Shown here: positions 20,001 through 26,218 of the stretch, piece after piece
How the letters are laid out: every line of letters starts with the position of its first letter
How positions within the stretch are numbered: position 1 is the stretch's first letter
NCBI GenBank assembly: GCA_949987705.1
Contig: OX465281.1
Location: 137,378,876-137,442,875, forward strand
Reading direction: 5' to 3'
DNA: 64,000 bases
Source: Thereva unica
Taxonomy: Eukaryota > Arthropoda > Insecta > Diptera > Therevidae
The notes under the pieces: generated by a model
Told to the model about the DNA's origin: nothing
Seen by the model: only the letters and a program-made list of their open reading frames with translations
The model's database searches: none
Made by a program: the position numbers and the translations under genes

Positions 20001-22289
20001 ACAAACGCGGAGCCTAAATAGCTCCCTATTCTTATTGTTACTCTTGGACGTAGACGCCTTGTAACAGTTTGGATGTTACCGATCTGCAGACTGCAAAAAT
20101 CTAATGCATTAGCAGAAATGGTAGTCTTTGGGTTACATGTTGGACACTTGCTTCTTACTACATTCGGTTTTCCACAACCATAGCAAGTAAGTTGTTGCCT
20201 TGAGTTATTTAATTCTCTGATTGTGGATGTTGTGGTGTGGGCATAACTAGTCTGGCTTGGTCTGGTTTTTTGTTGTTGTGGATTGGTATTTTGACGTTTA
20301 CGGCATTCTGCAAACTCATGACCGTAGTTTCTGCAAAACGAGCATTGCTTTCGTGACCCTCTTCCACTTGAAGAATCTCTGAAATGTTCTTTTCTAGCTT
20401 CTTCTATTTCTCTAGCTCTTTTAATTATATTATCAAAGGTTGACACGCTATCACGGGGCATTTTGTCCCTAATGGATATATGAAGCAGAGCAAAGATAAG
20501 ATCTATCTGTGTTGTCTCTGTAGGAGCCGGTGCTGGAAGCTCCGAAAGTTGGGCTCTCTTACGTGTGATGAATACTTCTGTCGGTGTGGTGGAATCTTGT
20601 TTGACTGCAAATATCTCTTCATAAATTTTGTATGCCGCTTTTCGAGGTGCAAACGTCTTCCTTAAATGGTTTATTGCTTGCTCCCATGTAGAGGTGTCAT
20701 TTTTTATGCCCTGCCACCAAATAGCAGCTTCGTCTTGCAAGAGAAGTGGTAATCCCCGCAATGCATTTTTATTTGAGATGTGTTCGATGTCCTTAAACAC
20801 ACTCGTGGTTTCGATAAACGCTTCTACTTTTGAGCGATCCCGCGTACCATCGTATCGTGCTGTACATGTTGAAAAACTTCCCTCTGTAGCTCGTCTTTCA
20901 CTTGATGTACCAATGCTATCCATGAGTTCTTTAAATTGGACTTCAGTCAAGGCTATATTAGGACTGGCCCGGCTAGCTCAGTCGGTAGAGCATGAGACTC
21001 TTAATCTCAGGGTCGTGGGTTCGAGCCCCACGTTGGGCGCCACTTTGTAACATGTACAACGAATAATAAAAGAAACTTTAATAGTTTTACAACTTTATTT
21101 GATGGGATCAGAAACAAAACTGAGTAATCTACAAAAATTTCGAATTGTATTTATAGCAAACATAGTATATAAAAATAGAATTTAAGAAGGGATAGAAGTA
21201 AAGAATTGTTATGTACAAAAGGTACATAACCAAGTTAACTGTTGTATATCCAGTCAGTGGTGCTCAATTTTCTCCAGTGACGTCGAAAAGCCAGTGGTGG
21301 TGTTACAGCACGCTTTATTTAGAGCATTTTAATTAGTCAGTTAAATGCAATTTGGCTTATGCTGAGAGTTACTGAACGAAAATAGAATGATTAGAATCAA
21401 TTGAAGTTGTGTAATTATTTCGACTATATTATAGCCTCGACACACGCACGCATTTATGACGAAAATGCAGCATTAATTAGGAATTTTAACCTCATCAATT
21501 AGGAAAACCGATTAGGTAAATTTTGGTCAATCGTTTACGAAATTTCAAAAGAGGGTGGAGGCTGATTTTGATTTTAATTTTACTATAAAATAAAAAATAT
21601 TACTTGCATATTAAATAATTAAACAACAACTGTCATAATATAATGAGGTATTTTAACGTGTCTCATCTCCTAAAGGCGTTCGTCATAAAATACGAATTTT
21701 CGTTTTTTTATTGCCCCGTGTCGAATCTATTAATAAAATAACTACTGTTTAGTGCCTTTGGGCTTTGGACTTATGTCTATAGAAATGAATATTTAAAAAT
21801 TAAAATTCGTTACTACATTATTACAAATTTTGCAGGCGACGTTGCCGATGGTATGTACTTTATTGAGGATGGAACTGTTTCAATTCGATTAGAACAGGAA
21901 GATGGTGAAGTAGAAATATCAGTACTAGGTAAAGGACAGTACTTTGGGGAATTGGCGCTTGTAACGCACAGGCCCCGGGCTGCTTCTGCATATGCAGTCA
22001 ACGATGTCAAAGTTGCATGTAAGTAAAAAAATTGCAGGATCAAAAACGTCTATGATAATGTTATGTAGCTTGTTTTTTCTTTACTAATTCTTATTATTAG
22101 GTCATAGATTATCCGTTCTATGCTTACTTTTTTTTTATTACTTTCTTTTCTTTTTTACTAATAGTTTTAGAAACTGGATGCTTTGAAAGACTTATGGGCA
22201 AATGCATTAACTTAATTAAGCGTGGCATTCGCAATTATAAATATTTAGATGAAGACTTGCGCTTAGATATTATTAATAATAGATTTTAG
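1919..22289 (+). CDS. Pka-R2: cAMP-dependent protein kinase type II regulatory subunit, 3' part (five exons)
   Basis: The gene encodes the inhibitory subunit of PKA, which binds cAMP through two tandem cyclic-nucleotide-binding (CNB) domains and releases the catalytic subunit. Five exons join in frame: 1919-2014, 2081-2228, 2447-2522, 21836-22018 and 22165-22289 (628 nt). All four introns are GT-AG and all split codons restore sense. Both phosphate-binding cassettes are present: [15 protein letters not shown] in CNB-A, across the first splice, and [14 protein letters not shown] in CNB-B. The block [11 protein letters not shown] and the ASAYAV that follows favour type II over type I, which usually has FGEIALL here. 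The dimerisation/docking domain, the inhibitor segment and the start of CNB-A lie beyond the left edge. The intron at 2523-21835 is 19.3 kb and full of transposons, yet the coding exons show no damage. Stop TAG at 22287-22289. Confidence 0.93.
2081..2228 (+). CDS. Pka-R2: Pka-R2 exon: end of CNB-A and linker helix
   Basis: It starts after an ...attgtag acceptor and ends before gtaaca. One base completes the Arg of PRAAT; the exon then encodes [16 protein letters not shown] and [18 protein letters not shown]. The W.MDR.TFRRI and KKRKM(Y/F)E blocks are hallmarks of PKA regulatory subunits, covering the B/C helices between the two CNB domains. It ends on a complete codon. Confidence 0.95.
2447..2522 (+). 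CDS. Pka-R2: Pka-R2 exon: start of CNB-B
   Basis: The acceptor is tttttag and the donor G|GTAGG. It encodes [20 protein letters not shown] then RIIKQ plus one base of a Gly codon. This is the N-terminal helix and first strands of CNB-B; the family reads SERMK..D.......GE.II.QG here. The split Gly is completed 19.3 kb downstream. Confidence 0.92.
2727..3130. mobile_element. PIF/Harbinger-type MITE (404 bp)
   Basis: The terminal inverted repeats read GGGTGAGTTGCACC at the left and its exact complement at the right. Both ends are flanked by TAA (2724-2726 and 3131-3133), the TWA target duplication typical of PIF/Harbinger. The interior is rich in TTTAACnnTAAC-type inverted motifs and shows no credible transposase. 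It sits in the 19.3-kb intron of Pka-R2. Confidence 0.88.
3361..3852 (-). pseudogene. Helitron-like helicase, N-terminal zinc-finger fragment
   Basis: A 163-residue open frame begins [13 protein letters not shown]. Near residues 110-145 it carries [12 protein letters not shown] and [17 protein letters not shown], matching the C..C.A.HF..E...FS.CC.KGKV.LP.L zinc-binding block at the N-terminus of insect Helitron Rep/helicase proteins. The Rep nuclease and helicase domains are absent, so this is a truncated copy. The upstream part is low-complexity with NEMNV repeats. It is antisense to Pka-R2 within its long intron. Confidence 0.72.
3853..4040 (-). pseudogene. Diverged partial duplicate of the Helitron N-terminal segment
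   Basis: The stretch 3925-4036 repeats, with divergence, the sequence at about 3567-3665 (shared cores acgaaaacgaat, aataacattyaaa and aaaatttctaaaggca). It therefore looks like a tandem second copy of part of the Helitron-like coding region, without an open frame of its own. Confidence 0.5.
4041..5260. other. Intronic DNA without recognised genes
   Basis: AT-rich sequence. A GAAATGAAATGATTAATCAT stretch near 4590-4610 and short T runs are visible. No protein domain, inverted repeat or RNA gene could be supported. Confidence 0.3.
5264..6385 (-). mobile_element. Jockey-like LINE, RT C-terminal part (family B, broken)
   Basis: In the - strand the 3' part reads [40 protein letters not shown] and [15 protein letters not shown] (5589-5945). 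It is followed at 5264-5584 by [20 protein letters not shown], all typical of the region after the YxDD core in jockey-type LINEs. Upstream (5950-6380) the RT core is visible in pieces: [14 protein letters not shown] near 6280-6330 and a damaged ADD-type block near 6020-6045. Many indels show it is inactive. Close relatives lie at 36.6-38.2 kb, 53.8-55.1 kb and 24.0-24.4 kb. The 5' portion continues at 7600-7870 after an interruption. Confidence 0.8.
6720..7291. mobile_element. MITE interrupting the LINE
   Basis: Terminal inverted repeats AATTGAAGAGCGATATTCC (left, near 6720-6738) and the complement GGAATATCGCTCTTCAATT (right, near 7270-7291) extend inward through AAAACGTRCTAAGT. Coding capacity is absent. 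It lies inside the 6.4-7.6 kb stretch that separates two parts of the same - strand LINE. Target duplication is not clear. Confidence 0.65.
7600..7870 (-). mobile_element. Jockey-like LINE, upstream RT part (family B)
   Basis: Reading the - strand gives pieces of the fingers/palm of the [10 protein letters not shown], a block matching PxxY(S)GVYP, and [17 protein letters not shown] near 7600-7660. The LINE at 37000-37090 has the same order of blocks ([16 protein letters not shown]). It is the 5' continuation of the fragment ending at 6385, separated by inserted DNA that contains a MITE. Confidence 0.7.
7935..8050. repeat. Short tandem repeat of about 22 bp
   Basis: The unit AGAAAACTAGCTGTTGCTGGC is repeated three to four times around 7970-8040, with looser copies of the AACTAGCC core back to about 7870. 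It has no open frame of note. Confidence 0.7.
8300..8640. repeat. Diverged tandem repeat of about 50-60 bp
   Basis: A phrase of the form agtTTTTTCC...TTtctc..ttACTcaTAGGGaaa recurs about four times (near 8405, 8463, 8515 and 8570). Copies have drifted. Overlapping reading frames on both strands here are by-products of the repeat. Confidence 0.45.
9245..9965. mobile_element. Foldback/MITE with long inverted repeats, TA target
   Basis: The ends read TACAGGGTGTCTCAGACCAC and its complement, flanked by TA on both sides (9243-9244 and 9966-9967). The inverted arms run for about 160 bp, to the cccctaccccctgttag region. The interior repeats an IR of its own (attgcagattt.gattcttcat) in both orientations. 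It has no transposase gene. It is nested in the element at 8743-10659. Confidence 0.82.
9966..10370 (-). pseudogene. Decayed transposon-associated protein, family unassigned
   Basis: Two - strand segments, 10176-10370 (begins [10 protein letters not shown], with [12 protein letters not shown]) and 9966-10165 (with [26 protein letters not shown] and [10 protein letters not shown]), read like consecutive parts of one protein, joined through [14 protein letters not shown] across a frame change near 10176. The conserved-looking W(M/L)K..W.R(F/Y)....P...PF and RGRP blocks suggest a protein rather than chance frames. I do not recognise its function with certainty. It lies within a candidate DNA transposon, so it probably belongs to that element. 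Confidence 0.4.
10660..11955. other. Intronic DNA without recognised genes
   Basis: AT-rich. Open frames here are short and show no motif. Nothing can be supported beyond position within the long Pka-R2 intron. Confidence 0.3.
11960..12869 (+). mobile_element. RTE-like LINE 3' end, RT core to (AAG)n tail
   Basis: Translation of the + strand with two or three frame changes gives [14 protein letters not shown] (near 11985), then [18 protein letters not shown] with the YADD catalytic box (near 12080-12130). An open frame at 12203-12661 follows with [37 protein letters not shown] and [10 protein letters not shown], then a GGRPKTTWRR-like block and [12 protein letters not shown]. This order is typical of insect RTE-type endonuclease-reverse transcriptase proteins. 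The copy is 5'-truncated and ends in an AAGAAGAAGAAG tail at about 12858-12869. Confidence 0.85.
12870..13142. other. Unassigned spacer
   Basis: No recognised feature; short open frames without motifs. Confidence 0.3.
13143..14222. mobile_element. Foldback element with arms of about 340 bp
   Basis: The left arm (about 13143-13470) is repeated inverted at about 13870-14222; shared landmarks are CAGACTTAAATATCTGTAA, CACACGGACGAAATGTACTT and CCCCTCACACACTTTG. The centre carries a direct duplication of GGCAGGTCATGATTTTG plus flank (near 13442 and 13681). Overlapping open frames on both strands inside the arms mirror one another and are not taken as genes. Confidence 0.75.
14223..15060. other. 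Intronic DNA, mostly unassigned
   Basis: Short CTAGACGAGACA-type sequences near 14498 and 14952 are inverted to each other and could bound a small MITE. The stretch 14838-14892 repeats the phrase gtcttgac several times. Nothing stronger can be supported. Confidence 0.3.
15066..15328. mobile_element. Small MITE of about 260 bp
   Basis: The inverted ends share ACATATCGTCGGTCTAGAA followed by a variable base and AGAAC.ACGT (left 15072-15100, right 15293-15325). There is no coding content. It lies just left of the LTR retrotransposon in the Pka-R2 intron. Confidence 0.6.
15436..15697 (-). repeat. 3' LTR (element orientation)
   Basis: 262 bp, TGTAACATG...GGTGTTACA, with 7-bp inverted ends. It reads the same as the other LTR. 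The last codons of the integrase frame run a few bases into it (stop at 15693-15695). The adjacent inner sequence at 15698-15709 is purine-rich on the - strand (AGAGGGGGAGCA), the expected polypurine tract. Confidence 0.95.
15693..17548 (-). CDS. pol: Retrotransposon pol, 3' part: RNase H and integrase
   Basis: Frame of about 618 codons on the - strand from the nested DNA element to the 3' LTR; the first Met within it is at 17465. RNase H is shown by the DASNYAIGA block near the start and [11 protein letters not shown]. The integrase has the H-H-C-C zinc module (H...GHYG, then SCPHCQRYK), a central D-D-E core ([17 protein letters not shown], and the Glu in VERKNRDL) and a GPY-like C-terminal end ([13 protein letters not shown]). 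RNase H removes the RNA strand and integrase inserts the cDNA. The part is uninterrupted, but separated from RT by the insertion, so it cannot be translated as a normal Pol. Confidence 0.92.
17551..18431. mobile_element. 881-bp non-autonomous DNA element inserted in pol at TA
   Basis: The ends CACCTTTTCCAATTGTAATT and complement are inverted and flanked by TA (17549-17550, 18432-18433), as in Tc1/mariner-type insertions. Each arm (about 190 bp) is a run of near-identical CAATTGTAATTCAGAAAGTAT units. Removing the element with one TA keeps the RT-RNase H frame open, so it entered a coding-competent pol. The core (about 17960-18180) carries - to + mixed coding traces, including [20 protein letters not shown] and [15 protein letters not shown] blocks on the + strand. 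These resemble the C-terminus of an RTE-type LINE and suggest captured sequence. Confidence 0.85.
18435..19605 (-). CDS. pol: Retrotransposon pol, reverse transcriptase part (interrupted)
   Basis: The open frame at 18373-19605 (410 codons) is truncated by the inserted element; codons after about 18433 come from the insert. RT blocks are in order: [35 protein letters not shown], the catalytic [12 protein letters not shown] (YLDD), [17 protein letters not shown] and the connection domain [15 protein letters not shown]. This enzyme makes the cDNA from the element RNA. The frame overlaps the end of gag-protease by about 143 nt and lies +1 to it, which implies a +1 (or -2) shift for Pol expression rather than the -1 shift of retroviruses. 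First Met at 19605; true expression likely starts in gag. Confidence 0.92.
19463..20923 (-). CDS. gag: Retrotransposon Gag-protease polyprotein
   Basis: The frame runs to a TTG-type start at 20950, but the first ATG is at 20923 ([11 protein letters not shown]), giving about 486 residues; I prefer that start. The capsid-like part has an [14 protein letters not shown] stretch and W.......LRKTFAP, typical of Retrotrans_gag. A CCHC knuckle reads [14 protein letters not shown] and a second, incomplete Cys cluster [17 protein letters not shown] follows. The C-terminal third is a retropepsin-like domain: [15 protein letters not shown] in place of the usual D-T/S-G, and a later [14 protein letters not shown] matching the G.DFL region. 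The Gly-to-Cys change at the active-site triad is notable. It overlaps the RT frame at its 3' end. Confidence 0.88.
   Translation of the reverse strand: MDSIGTSSERRATEGSFSTCTARYDGTRDRSKVEAFIETTSVFKDIEHISNKNALRGLPLLLQDEAAIWWQGIKNDTSTWEQAINHLRKTFAPRKAAYKIYEEIFAVKQDSTTPTEVFITRKRAQLSELPAPAPTETTQIDLIFALLHISIRDKMPRDSVSTFDNIIKRAREIEEARKEHFRDSSSGRGSRKQCSFCRNYGHEFAECRKRQNTNPQQQKTRPSQTSYAHTTTSTIRELNNSRQQLTCYGCGKPNVVRSKCPTCNPKTTISANALDFCSLQIGNIQTVTRRLRPRVTIRIGSYLGSAFVDSCSKATVASQTLYDCLLRTGHKFKESHSRVIMADGIPRPQKILSTKTKVILKGRTIDTEFIVLPNYKESKTLLGVDFIEDAGIVLNLPQQAWNFVDNPNKHFDLSYENVIDSPRTRSFTPAKAPVNKPAAIEEINEYGPEHPTSSIPPTPGKKLGLRLIWQQPTKKEEEKTKKTVRQ
20967..21042 (+). tRNA. Complete tRNA-Lys(CTT) with CCA, inside the retrotransposon leader
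   Basis: A cloverleaf fits from 20967 to 21039: acceptor GCCCGGC pairs with GTTGGGC (two G-T pairs), the A box is TAGCTCAGTCGG, the anticodon loop contains CTCTTAA with anticodon CTT, the B box is GGTTCGAGCC and the discriminator is G. CCA is encoded at 21040-21042, unlike genuine eukaryotic tRNA genes. The 3' 18 nt are the complement of the element's primer binding site, 3 bp inside the 5' LTR, so the Lys tRNA is the primer, but here all 76 nt are present. There is no T4 terminator directly downstream (the first TTTT is inside the LTR). I infer copying of the whole primer tRNA into the element; whether it is transcribed is unknown. Confidence 0.93.
21025..21042 (-). other. Primer binding site, tRNA-Lys type
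   Basis: On the - strand TGGCGCCCAACGTGGGGC begins 3 nt after the 5' LTR and is complementary to the last 18 nt, including CCA, of tRNA-Lys(CTT). It primes minus-strand cDNA synthesis. Confidence 0.93.
21046..21307 (-). repeat. 5' LTR (element orientation)
   Basis: 262 bp, reads identical to 15436-15697. Followed by the target duplication GCAC. Confidence 0.95.
21312..21835. other. End of the long Pka-R2 intron
   Basis: AT-rich intron sequence leading to an acceptor ...ttgcag at 21835. No element recognised. Confidence 0.5.
21836..22018 (+). CDS. Pka-R2: Pka-R2 exon: core of CNB-B
   Basis: It encodes [17 protein letters not shown], the [19 protein letters not shown] cassette and [11 protein letters not shown]. 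The Glu of FGEL and the Arg of PRAA are the conserved cAMP phosphate contacts of CNB-B. Its acceptor is ttgcag and its donor T|GTAAGT. The first two bases complete the Gly codon begun at 2522. Confidence 0.96.
22165..22289 (+). CDS. Pka-R2: Pka-R2 terminal exon
   Basis: Reads [20 protein letters not shown] then [21 protein letters not shown] and stop TAG. The FERL(L/M)G.C..I.KR.I..Y block is the C-terminal helix of CNB-B in PKA regulatory subunits. The tail after it is specific to this species. Confidence 0.95.
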
Positions 22290-22412
22290 TGCTTTTATTT
22301 ACAGTTAATTTGTATTTCTTAAAAGCTTTTATTTTTTTATTTAAACAACATATTCTCTAGGCGTAGATACTAATTTTTAAATATTGTATACCTACAAAAA
22401 GTAAGAACAAAA

Positions 22413-22418
22413 AATAAA
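22413..22418 (+). promoter_or_regulatory. Candidate polyadenylation signal of Pka-R2
   Basis: AATAAA 124 nt after the stop codon. A second AATAAA at 22809-22814, before a T-rich stretch, is an alternative distal site. Neither can be chosen from sequence alone. Confidence 0.45.
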
Positions 22419-23600
22419 TTAAAAATCCTAGAAAATTCGCTTCGGATTGAACACATTTAACATAGACCACAAAAAAATCATATAAAGCCTAGTATTTCCA
22501 TGTCATTACATTTTCAGCGATCTTTTCTGGTAAAGAGTATTAGAAGCAAATATAAACAAAAACGATTAAAAAATATTTATTTTTTACTTTCCAAACTCAT
22601 TGTCAATATTATTTTCACATTAACAACCAAAATACTGTATTAATTTAGTTCGTAGATATTAAAATACTTTTATTGCATGTTTGTTAACAAAATACAGTTT
22701 GTAAGTTTTGTGTAGTTGTAGTTTTCAAAATTTGCATTTCGTTATGTATTACTGTTGTGTTTTTAATTTTGTTGTTTTATTTTATTTAGTAATTTTTTAT
22801 ATATATTTAATAAAAGTATTTGTAATTGTTTTGTAGTTTAATTAACCAAGTATTGTCCTAAAAAATTGCTAAACTGATTAAAATCATAACCCTTTGCACC
22901 ATTTTAAATTTTTTCTTTGTTACTTTGGAAAGTTGTTACCCTGAGTTTAATATTTTAATGAATTTTTCGAAACTCTTCTTTTCCATCTAGTATGAGCATT
23001 TTGAAATTGCTTGCTTTATTTCAGAAAGATATTAAACAAATTTCATTCATCTTTTATAACAAAGTCATTTTTACTGCAAACTCACAATTAAGGAAAACAT
23101 AAAACATAACATCTTTCAAAATTAATTTAAGGGTGCACAGGAATAACTATTTATAAGATTTTAATTTATTATTAGTTATTACAGCGTAGTAAGATGTGCT
23201 TCTGGATGAAGTGAAGTATTGTCTTTTCTTGTGGCATTGCAAGTATGCAAGTAGACAAAATAACTAAAATTTGCCCAAAAATATTATTTGTTTGCTTTGC
23301 GTTTTTGAAATCATAAGTGCTAGAATGTTTAATCTCTAGTCAAAATCGGTGGCTCTAAAAATATATTGAAAATATGGGTTTCGGGTGCAAACTTTTGTTT
23401 ATTGATTGGAAATATAATTAAAAACAAGACATTGCTAAAGCATTTACCTTATACCTAATGGTTCCTTCTTGACAGCACTCGACATTTCTGAAACTTTGAA
23501 TTATCCCGATTAGATTTTATATTCGAGAAAGTCACTATGAACTTAATTTGTATTTCTTATATTTTCCTATATTTAGATTCTAAAGTAACTGTAGTAGAAA
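22419..23600. other. 3' flank of Pka-R2, no gene recognised
   Basis: AT-rich; may hold a long 3' UTR up to the AATAAA at 22809. No repeat or protein motif recognised beyond. Confidence 0.35.
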
Positions 23601-23610
23601 AAAACAGTCT

Positions 23611-23967
23611 GGCAAAGGTCCCGGGTTCGAATCTCGGGAGCTCCACGGTCTTTCGCCTTTTCCACTTTCCCCATCTAGATAACTTTCCTTCTTGCCTTTT
23701 GACATTTCTGATTCACCAAGCGCATGTTATCGATTGGTTGATCATATTTAGCTCGTTTCAGGAGGCGTAACGCTCCAAGGAGTTGTTTCTCGATACCTCG
23801 ATGTCAGAGTCGCGATAGTAATGGTTGGGAGTAGGTGAAATAAAATATTGCACAGTTCCTTCCTTCACTTATCTTTCTCTTCGCTATCTTCCGACCTAGA
23901 GTTGCGGTTCGACATTGCGCCTAGACGAAAAAACTAGATTGTCGAAAGGTACAAACAGTACAAAGGG
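23611..23967 (+). mobile_element. tRNA-derived SINE copy, 5'-truncated
   Basis: It begins within a tRNA-like head that keeps a B box (GGTTCGAATCTCGG at about 23624). The body then matches, in the opposite orientation, the SINE at 49281-49750: shared AACTCC..GGAGCGTTACGCCTCC and TCGACATTGC landmarks, and an ACAGTACAAAGGG end. The poly(A) tail is missing. It is not a functional tRNA gene: no A box is intact. Confidence 0.7.
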
Positions 23968-24039
23968 GAATTCGGATTTAACGCAACTATCCGAAGATCT
24001 GCGATAATCACATCTCTAAACCAAACAAGCATATCAATG

Positions 24040-24370
24040 ATTCATCCTGGCATGCAAGTTCCTTCTTCTGCGAGCTGCCCTGGTTACAATTTATAAGTGC
24101 TACATTTTGCCTTGAATACAACTCATATATCTAGCCAGGCACCGCAAAAAATCACTTTGGCATGCTGGACAAGGTGCAAAACCGCCTTCATAGTGTATTT
24201 AAGTCACCGTAGGAATGTAGCAGCCCTCTCCAAATTTTATAGCTATTACCATTAGCGACTGTTACGCTGAAATTAAGAATCTCCTGCCTACTCGGCAACT
24301 TTTTCCCCGCAGCAGAAAACTAGCCAACTTCGACACTACGTAACAGAACGTTAACTTTGGTGATCGAACA
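24040..24370 (+). mobile_element. Jockey-like LINE 3' fragment
   Basis: Frame-shifted coding traces such as LACWTRCKTA, SHRRNVAALSKFYSYYH and NLLPTRQLF match the extreme C-terminus of the LINE family at 5264-5584 and 54950-55110. Confidence 0.65.
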
Positions 24371-24439
24371 GGAGATGGCTTCCTCAATTATTATGGTTAG
24401 AAGCGATGGCTAGAGAAACGAAAGATAATTTTTTGTAAC

Positions 24440-24577
24440 GAGGGAAGATAAGAAAGAAAGAAAGTTATCTTATTCGGAAAATAGAAAGGCAAAGGACAGC
24501 CGCGGAGTAGATTCAAACCGCGAATTTCTGGGATAATAGGCGGGCGCTTCAATCTCTAGGATACCGGGGCCGGCGGA
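24440..24577 (-). mobile_element. SINE fragment, tRNA-like head on the - strand
   Basis: The + strand shows GATTCAAACCGCG...CTGGGATAATAGGCGGGCGC, a diverged match to the tRNA-like head of the SINE at 49675-49750. Only the head and a piece of body remain. Confidence 0.5.
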
Positions 24578-24997
24578 TATGATCGTCCACAGTATACAGA
24601 GGCTTAGCTGTCTAATCTTTCAAAATCCTACGTTAAATGCGCTCGGGTTGTATAATTTTCATTCTTAAAAATTATGACCACGTCCCGTCAACGAATGCTC
24701 TGAGGGTATATCGTTTTTTATTCCGTTAATAAGGTAAAAGTTCATGATCTTGTCGAGAGTCATAACTTCATCTCCCAATCTAAGAACAAAATAATTTGTA
24801 TAACTGTTTCCTCAACCCAACATGAATTTTTAATTATTTCTTCGCTTATAGGGCGGAGACTCAAGACAATGATCAATTTGCACTGCCCTAACGTTAGGGT
24901 CGAATATCTGCAATTTGGTTTTAGTTGAGGTCTCCATCGAACTCCATTTGCGGGACAGGCGGGATTTTCGGGATTTATTTATTCTGGAACTGACGTC

Positions 24998-25640
24998 GTC
25001 GTAGAGGTCGTTTATACTAAATAACTAGTTTCCATGCAGTGATAGCTAAAATTGATCAAATGATGATTCCTAGCTACTATTTCCCATTATTATAATTTTC
25101 CAAAGTAGTTAAATAACCCAAAATATAGATAATTCAGGGCGTTACATAAAATACTAATTCATCCGACACGCGAAACTGGCTGAAAGCGAGTTATTCCTCG
25201 AGAGGTGTCACAACCTTCGCGGTTGACTTTTCACTCCACGTGCAGTACGAACTTTGGCATTGAATTACTCGCAAACTATACAAGCGAGAACGACGACTAA
25301 GGACTTATTCTAAAGGTAATTACTAGCACTTTTTTTTTTTTTTTTTTTATGTGACAGACTAGAGGCTTAGGGAAAGTCCCTTTGTACTGTCGACTTTAAG
25401 TTTGGTAATCGGCATTAACCCACACAAGTTAATATCTTACGAGTTAATCGCAAAAAACTGCATTCAGCCCCAACCACACGATCAAGGTTGAACTTTGAGC
25501 GGCCATAACTTTGAGCAAAATAAACTTACAGACCTCGTTGAGGGCTCATTTGTAGATAATTTTATTCTCTAATACCTTGCTAGTGATCAATTTTAGCTAT
25601 CACTTCATGGAAACTAGTTATTTAGTATAAACGACCTCTA
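24998..25640. mobile_element. Inverted-repeat element interrupted by a SINE tail
   Basis: GTAGAGGTCGTTTATACTAA followed by ATAACTAGTTTCCATG at 25002-25040 is repeated inverted at about 25600-25640, with an AGCTAAAATTGATCA extension. Between the arms lies a T-rich SINE tail (25331-25400). The outer limits are not defined. Confidence 0.6.
25331..25400 (-). mobile_element. SINE 3' tail fragment
   Basis: A run of about 19 T followed by ATGTGACAGACTAGAGGCTT and CTTTGTACTGTCGAC matches the 3' end of the SINE at 49281-49340 (tail on the - strand). Confidence 0.65.
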
Positions 25641-26218
25641 CCTCTTTTTCAAGATGGCGGCTTTTCCCAATACGCTGCGACCCCACAAACTTGGTTTTAA
25701 CATTGTCAGATGTACCCGAACAAATTCCAAAAAAAAAAAAAAAATTTGTACATCATGAAATGCAATTGCATTTACTAATTGCACTGGACTATTACTGAAA
25801 AATTCAAATCATCATTTCATAGCAGAGTGAGAAGTAAACTCTTTAATAACTGTCAGGAACGAGTCTGATTCGTAGATCCGTTTCATCACTACGAACTTTT
25901 CTTCTTCCCCTGCCCCTTGTTTGACTACAAGGATATTCTCTCTTAAAGGTCGATTAGCACTATACGGAACGTCAACGTCACGTCACGGAACGGCAACGTC
26001 ACGTCAAAATATTCTTCAATGAGTTTTGCACTACACGTTCACATATATAGGCAACGTCACGGACCGTCAACGTAACGGCACGTCAAGATTAGTTTCAAAC
26101 TATATTTTGACGTGCCGTGCCTTGACGTGACTGATCTATTCTGTTGAATGCGAACGTAGTAACGGCAGCATTTCGAATTTTTCAAATAATAATCTTTTTT
26201 TGAAGAAACTAATTCATC

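Larger units (their letters stand above)
15436..21307 (-). mobile_element. Gypsy-type LTR retrotransposon, 5.87 kb, with nested DNA element
   Basis: Two 262-bp LTRs (15436-15697 and 21046-21307) read identical base by base, start TGTAACA and end TGTTACA. The element is flanked by the 4-bp duplication GCAC (15432-15435, 21308-21311). On the - strand the order is 5' LTR, PBS, gag-protease, RT, RNase H, integrase, polypurine tract, 3' LTR. Integrase after RT places it with Ty3/Gypsy (Metaviridae); no env or chromodomain is seen. Identical LTRs indicate a recent insertion, but pol has since been split by an 881-bp DNA element at 17551-18431, so this copy cannot be autonomous. The leader holds a complete tRNA-Lys sequence. 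It is antisense to Pka-R2 in its third visible intron. Confidence 0.95.

Noticed and set aside
20628..21050. 140-residue open frame on the + strand covering the tRNA
   Set aside because: It is the antisense shadow of gag plus the tRNA itself; the gag frame has clear domain motifs.
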